From SCQX01 sp035720945 (GTDB lineage: Bacteria; Pseudomonadota; Gammaproteobacteria; Burkholderiales; Burkholderiaceae_B), in the NCBI GenBank assembly GCA_035720945.1, contig DASTNK010000178.1, forward strand, positions 1-12,105: 12,105 bases of DNA, written 5' to 3'. A program made the translations under genes and the position numbers. Within the stretch, counting starts at the first letter, position 1. Every line of letters begins with the position of its first letter. This document shows, piece by piece, positions 8,895-12,105 of the stretch. The notes under the pieces were generated by a model that was given only the letters and a program-made list of their open reading frames with translations, ran no database searches and was not told the DNA's origin.

Positions 8895-9927
8895 GCGGAT
8901 ATTTCTTGTCGGCTTTCAAGGCGTAGGCGTTGGTCCAGACCTTGGAGATGTCGATCTTGTCGGCCTGGAAGTGCGGCACGTACGCCGCCAGAGCCTTGAG
9001 GGCTGTTTCCGGGCCGCCGGCCGGCACCAGGCCATCGGGCGACAGGGCTTCGCGGTTACCCTTGAGAGCCAGTTTGTAGAGATCCGGATCGCCCAGCAGA
9101 TATTGCTTGGGTACGGTGGCGGCGATCTTGTCAAAGCTGTTTTCCTGGATCCAGCGATCAGCGCGCACAATGGCGTTGGCCAGGGCCTGGGCCGTCTTCG
9201 GGTTCTCGTCGATGAATTTCTGCGATGCGTACAGGCATCCCGAGGGCATGTCGCCACCGAATATTTCCCGCGTGTCCTTGAGGGTACGCGTGTCGGCGAT
9301 GATCTTCAGCTCGTTGGCCTTGACCAGGGTGCTGATGACCGGATCCAGGTTGGCGATGGCGTCGATCTGGCCGGTGCGCAATGCCGTGATGGCTCCCTGC
9401 CCCGCCCCCACGCCGATATAAGAGACGTCGGTCGGCTTCAGGCCGTGTTTGGCCAGGAAGAAACTGGCCATCATGTTGGTGGACGAGCCAGGCGCCGTCA
9501 CGCCGATTTTCTTGCCCTTGAGGTCGGCGGGCGTCTTGTAGTGCGGCATGGTCTTTGTCGACACACCGAGGACGATCATGGGCGCGCGGCCTTGTTGGGC
9601 GAACGTGCGATACATCTGTCCCTTGGACTGCAGGAAGATGGTGTGCTCGAACGCGCCCGACACCACGTCGGCGCTGCCGCCCACCACGGCCTGAAGGGCC
9701 TTGGAGCCACCCGCGAAGTCCATGACCTTGGCGTTGAGCCCCTCGTCCTTGAAGTAGTGCAGGTCGCGCGCGATGCTGAGCGGCAGGTAATAAATGAGCG
9801 CCTGGCCGCCCACGGCGATGATGACGTCTTTTTTCTCGGCGCTGGCGGCCCGGCTGATACCCGGCACCACTGTTGCCGCGCCCGCGGCACCAGCCAGTTT
9901 GAGCAAATCTCGGCGTGATAAAGACAT
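8887..9927 (-). CDS. ABC importer periplasmic substrate-binding protein (NMT1/SsuA-like), twin-arginine-type signal
   Basis: 346 residues. The N-terminus MSLSRRDLLKLAGAAGAA fits a twin-arginine export signal (SRRDLLK, 4-10), then a hydrophobic Ala/Gly stretch and likely cleavage near ASA at 28-30. The mature protein shows NMT1/SsuA-like features: YYLPLSIARDLHYFKDEGL (46-64), GGSKALQAVVGGSADVV (73-89), and a KGKKIGVTAPGSSTN stretch at the second lobe. It is the first gene of an SBP-ATPase-permease operon. The start is fixed by a strong Shine-Dalgarno five bases upstream. The substrate is unknown: relatives bind sulfonates, nitrate, pyrimidine thiamin precursors, aromatic acids and others. The twin-arginine export route is an inference from the motif. 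Confidence 0.93.
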   Translation of the reverse strand: MSLSRRDLLKLAGAAGAATVVPGISRAASAEKKDVIIAVGGQALIYYLPLSIARDLHYFKDEGLNAKVMDFAGGSKALQAVVGGSADVVSGAFEHTIFLQSKGQMYRTFAQQGRAPMIVLGVSTKTMPHYKTPADLKGKKIGVTAPGSSTNMMASFFLAKHGLKPTDVSYIGVGAGQGAITALRTGQIDAIANLDPVISTLVKANELKIIADTRTLKDTREIFGGDMPSGCLYASQKFIDENPKTAQALANAIVRADRWIQENSFDKIAATVPKQYLLGDPDLYKLALKGNREALSPDGLVPAGGPETALKALAAYVPHFQADKIDISKVWTNAYALKADKKYPHA

Positions 9928-9931
9928 GAGC

Positions 9932-9940
9932 GACCTCCTT
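9932..9940 (-). promoter_or_regulatory. Near-perfect Shine-Dalgarno of the binding-protein gene
   Basis: AAGGAGGTC on the minus strand is complementary to the 16S rRNA 3' end over eight or nine bases. It is spaced five bases from the ATG. It is the strongest ribosome binding site in the window and predicts high expression of the binding protein relative to the coupled ATPase and permease. Confidence 0.85.
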
Positions 9941-10071
9941 TAGTCGTACGGAACTTCAATGATCGTCGGCGAGTTGCGCATGATGCGTTTCGAGGAAATT
10001 CATTCCTGAAAAACGGGCCCGCTCGACATTATTCGCCGTTGTTTTTCAAACCCGGCAAAAAAACCCGTTCA

Positions 10072-10099
10072 ATTATGCCATCAACCCATCCGGGTACAA
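10072..10099 (-). promoter_or_regulatory. Candidate promoter of the ABC importer operon
   Basis: On the minus strand TTGTAC (10099-10094) and CATAAT (10077-10072) are 16 bases apart. The -10 box matches consensus at five of six positions and the -35 at only three. Initiation near 10065 would give a leader of about 140 bases. An alternative -10, AATAAT, occurs nearer the gene around 10027-10032 without a good -35. Confidence 0.35.
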
Positions 10100-10110
10100 G
10101 CGTATCTTTC

Positions 10111-10120
10111 ATACTGGTAT
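10111..10120. promoter_or_regulatory. Small dyad upstream of the ABC operon promoter (possible operator)
   Basis: ATACTGGTAT is an inverted repeat with four-base arms, centred about 16 bases upstream of the candidate -35 box. The place suits an activator or repressor site. No regulator gene is adjacent, and so short a dyad can arise by chance. A second dyad, ATGCC/GGCAT, lies at 10126-10141 near the recR end. Confidence 0.2.
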
Positions 10121-10188
10121 TGGCAATGCCACCTACGGCATAGTTTGAATTTGGCCGGTTGCATCATCTGGGCCCGGCCCGACGGACT

Positions 10189-10797
10189 TCAGGTGGAACG
10201 ACGCTCCATCAGCGCCCAGGCGATGGTTCCCGCGTCCACGTATTCGAGCTCGCTGCCGGCCGGCACCCCGCGCGCCAGGCGGCTGACCGTCAGGCCGCGC
10301 GCGCGCAGCGATTCCGCCAGATAGTGCGCCGTGGTCTCGCCCTCGGCGGTGAAATTGGTGGCCAGAATCACCTCCCGCACCACCCCATCGGTGGCGCGCT
10401 GGATCACGCGATCGAAGTGGAGATCTTCCGGCCCGACACCCTCGAGAGGCGCCAGACGGCCCATCAGCACATAGTACAAACCCCGATAACCATGGCTGGA
10501 TTCGATCATGTTCTGATCAGACGGCGTCTCGACCACGCAAAGCAGCGAGGGGTCGCGCTTGGGGTTCGCGCACGTGGCGCAGACATCACCCTCGGTGAAG
10601 CTGTTGCAGCGCGGGCAATGGCCCAGTGTGTGGACAGCGTCCGACAACGCCCGTGACAATTGATCGGCCCCCGCCAAATCGTGCTGCATCAGGTGATAGG
10701 CCATGCGGCGGGCCGATCGAACCCCCACGCCCGGCAGTCGCCGCAACGCCTGGATGAGCGCCGTCAGGGGCTCGGGCTCGGGCAGGGCAGGTTCCAT
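10189..10797 (-). CDS. recR: Recombination mediator protein RecR
   Basis: 202 residues, standard length. RecR works with RecO (and RecF) to load RecA on SSB-coated gapped DNA. A helix-hairpin-helix lies at the N-terminus (LPGVGVRSARRMAYHL, 21-36). The four-cysteine zinc motif has Cys61, Cys64, Cys73 and Cys76. The Toprim domain runs from about residue 84 (LLCVVETPSD) through EGETTAHYL (152-160) to VPAGSELEYVD (178-188). The ATG shares one base with the ebfC stop (TGATG), so the two are translationally coupled. The order dnaX-ebfC-recR is conserved across many bacteria. After the stop a GC-rich GGGCCCGGCCC stretch occurs, without a T-run. Confidence 0.98.
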   Translation of the reverse strand: MEPALPEPEPLTALIQALRRLPGVGVRSARRMAYHLMQHDLAGADQLSRALSDAVHTLGHCPRCNSFTEGDVCATCANPKRDPSLLCVVETPSDQNMIESSHGYRGLYYVLMGRLAPLEGVGPEDLHFDRVIQRATDGVVREVILATNFTAEGETTAHYLAESLRARGLTVSRLARGVPAGSELEYVDAGTIAWALMERRST

Positions 10798-11123
10798 CAG
10801 AACGGCAACTTCATCCCGGGTGGCAGTGGCATGCCGGCCGTGACCGCGGCCATTTTTTCCTGGGAGGTGGTCTCGGCCTTGCGCAGCGCATCGTTGAACG
10901 CCGCGGCCACGAGGTCTTCGAGCATGTCCTTGTCGTCGCCCAGCAGACTGGGATCGATGGCGACCCGGCGCACGTCATGACGGCAGGTCATGCTGACCTT
11001 CACCAGGCCGCCGCCCGATGCGCCGTCGACGACGATCTCCGCCAGGGCGTCCTGGGCCTTCTTCATGTTTTCCTGCATTTGCTGGGCTTGTCGCATCAAG
11101 CCCGCGATTTGACCTTTCATCAT
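10797..11123 (-). CDS. ebfC: YbaB/EbfC family nucleoid-associated DNA-binding protein
   Basis: 108 residues, normal for the family. The N-terminal helical part (MMKGQIAGLMRQAQQMQENM) leads to a central sheet with GGGLVKVSMTCRHDVRRVAIDPSLL (37-61). A C-terminal helix with AAAFNDALRKAE follows (74-84), and the tail is PLPPGMKLPF. Family members form dimers that bind DNA and are usually co-transcribed with recR. Two ATG codons stand in tandem (11123 and 11120). I chose the first because AGGA lies ten bases upstream, but the second is nearly as likely. The gene lies 106 bases after dnaX and overlaps the recR start by one base. Confidence 0.95.
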   Translation of the reverse strand: MMKGQIAGLMRQAQQMQENMKKAQDALAEIVVDGASGGGLVKVSMTCRHDVRRVAIDPSLLGDDKDMLEDLVAAAFNDALRKAETTSQEKMAAVTAGMPLPPGMKLPF

Positions 11124-11229
11124 GGTGACTTCATCCTGACTGAAATAAGAACTGGAAGTGAATAATGGTTGAATCTGTTCATGCCGCCAGGCGCCGGGAA
11201 CGAGCCGGCCGACCTTCTACGACACGGCA

Positions 11230-12105
11230 CTAGGCCGCCTTGTCATCCGGCACGGCCCGCACCGATCCGGGAATGATCGTGCCGCCGAATTCGTCGATCA
11301 GCGACCGGACGAAAGGGTCGGCATCCACGTCCTGCTCGGCCTGTCGCTGCAGGGCCTCGCTGCGGGCCTGGGCGACGGCATGCGCGGTGGCGTCTCCAGT
11401 GGCGCCGCATTCGATGTCGAGTTGCACCGCTGTGCCGAAATGTTCGGACAGCACGGTGCGCAAGCGCGCCCTGCCATGCGTTTCGACCAGGGACCGCACG
11501 GCGACGCGCAACGCGATGCGATGGTCGTCGGCTTCCAGCCATTCGCTTTGGCGCGCCAGCTCCGCGGCCAGCCCGGTGAGCGGCAGCGAAGCCGCCAGCG
11601 CCGGCCAGGCGTCCGGGGTCATGGCCCGCAGACTGGGCGAGGCTTGTTCAGCCTGGCTCCTGCCAGGCATGGCGCCCATCGCGCGTTCGACATCGGGTGC
11701 CAGGGTTTCGAATTCGTCGGGGTCGTCGGAAGGCGTGAAGCCCGTGTCATCGGGAGCGAACCCCGCGTCCTCGTACCAGCTTTCGGGAGGCCCGTCGTCT
11801 GGCGCGGTGTCCGATGGCTGATCGTTGCCTGATGGCGGAGAGCCGTCAGTTGTGGCTCGGGAAATAGTCGATTGCGCGACGGGAGCGGGCCCGCGGTCAT
11901 CCAATCGGGCGTCCGAACCAACGGAGCCACCAATGCCGGAGACAACGATGCCGGGCTCTGAAACGCCAGGAAATTCCGGCGGGCGGATCGACGTGGGTGA
12001 TTCCACGGCTGCGTCAACGGCGCCGGGTGGATCCGCAACAACGGGCACAGCCAAATCAGATGGAGCCAGCTTTGACGAGGGGGTTCGAGATGACACGCCG
12101 CTGGC
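11230..12105 (-). CDS. dnaX: DNA polymerase III subunit tau/gamma, C-terminal part (5' end outside the window)
   Basis: 291 residues of open frame run from the window edge to the TAG at 11232-11230. The last 140 residues match the C-terminal domain of DnaX tau, which holds the polymerase alpha subunit. They read WPALAASLPLTGLAAELARQ, then EWLEADDHRIALRVAVRSL, then the end DADPFVRSLIDEFGGTIIPG with SVRAV. The preceding 150 residues are a Pro/Ser/Asp/Gly-rich linker of low complexity, as in other tau proteins, with an acidic near-repeat GFAPDD/GFTPSDD. The ATPase domain is not in the window. No A-rich slippery heptamer for making gamma is seen in the visible part, so any such site would lie upstream. 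A GTG at 12096 is an internal codon, not the start. Downstream come ebfC and recR. Confidence 0.95.
   Translation of the reverse strand, partial: ASGVSSRTPSSKLAPSDLAVPVVADPPGAVDAAVESPTSIRPPEFPGVSEPGIVVSGIGGSVGSDARLDDRGPAPVAQSTISRATTDGSPPSGNDQPSDTAPDDGPPESWYEDAGFAPDDTGFTPSDDPDEFETLAPDVERAMGAMPGRSQAEQASPSLRAMTPDAWPALAASLPLTGLAAELARQSEWLEADDHRIALRVAVRSLVETHGRARLRTVLSEHFGTAVQLDIECGATGDATAHAVAQARSEALQRQAEQDVDADPFVRSLIDEFGGTIIPGSVRAVPDDKAA

Noticed and set aside
7146..9918. Long plus-strand open frames (442 and 362 codons) opposite the ABC importer genes
   Set aside because: Same reasoning: antisense to three genes with complete motifs, and translations resembling no protein family. The first begins inside the palindrome loop.
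10055..10096. CGGG followed by seven T on the minus strand after recR, as a recR terminator
   Set aside because: The only pairing partner is a CCCG over 20 bases upstream with a large, poorly paired loop, and it overlaps the candidate ABC promoter. The stem is too weak to call.
11124..11229. Possible small RNA (such as 4.5S RNA) between dnaX and ebfC
   Set aside because: The gap is 106 bases and lacks the conserved SRP RNA tetraloop and asymmetric loop motif. Only a weak promoter-like pair (TTCAAC, TCTTAT) was seen.

Overview
The window is a high-GC bacterial chromosome segment, most likely from a betaproteobacterium of the Alcaligenaceae type (Bordetella/Achromobacter/Castellaniella relatives). 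The evidence is the clustering of rlmE-yhbY-greA with carA-carB, the dnaX-ebfC-recR cluster, and YhbY carrying a long basic tail. This placement rests on gene order and recognised protein families, not on a database search.

Left part (1-6900). A 38-base stub of rlmE (minus strand) faces away from yhbY (plus strand) across a 17-base gap, so their promoters must overlap each other's coding sequence. yhbY converges on greA with 16 bases between the stop codons. greA has its own well-formed promoter about 250 bases upstream of its start. Its leader holds two hairpins followed by T-rich runs, an arrangement like the attenuated greA leader (GraL RNAs) of Escherichia coli. Upstream of that, a T-rich terminator-like segment closes the minus-strand run carA-carB-short-chain dehydrogenase (SDR). 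CarA and CarB form carbamoyl phosphate synthetase, feeding arginine and pyrimidine synthesis. The SDR is an extra gene placed 14 bases after carB.

Middle part (6834-10188). A 450-base spacer upstream of carA contains a 179-base near-perfect palindrome with arms of about 80 bases, probably an interspersed repeat or MITE-like element. Next is a compact minus-strand operon for an ABC importer of the nitrate/sulfonate/taurine type: a substrate-binding protein with a twin-arginine-like signal, an ATPase, and a permease. Its substrate cannot be read from the sequence. It is preceded by a 260-base spacer with a candidate promoter and a near-perfect Shine-Dalgarno.

Right part (10189-12105). recR, ebfC (ybaB family) and the 3' part of dnaX lie in the conserved order dnaX-ebfC-recR on the minus strand. 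These are DNA replication and recombination functions.

Most of the window is core housekeeping. I found no CRISPR array, toxin-antitoxin pair, phage gene, transposase, tRNA or rRNA. The parts worth a second look are non-coding: the greA leader, the large palindrome, and the overlapping rlmE/yhbY start region. I do not see a convincing new multi-gene system.
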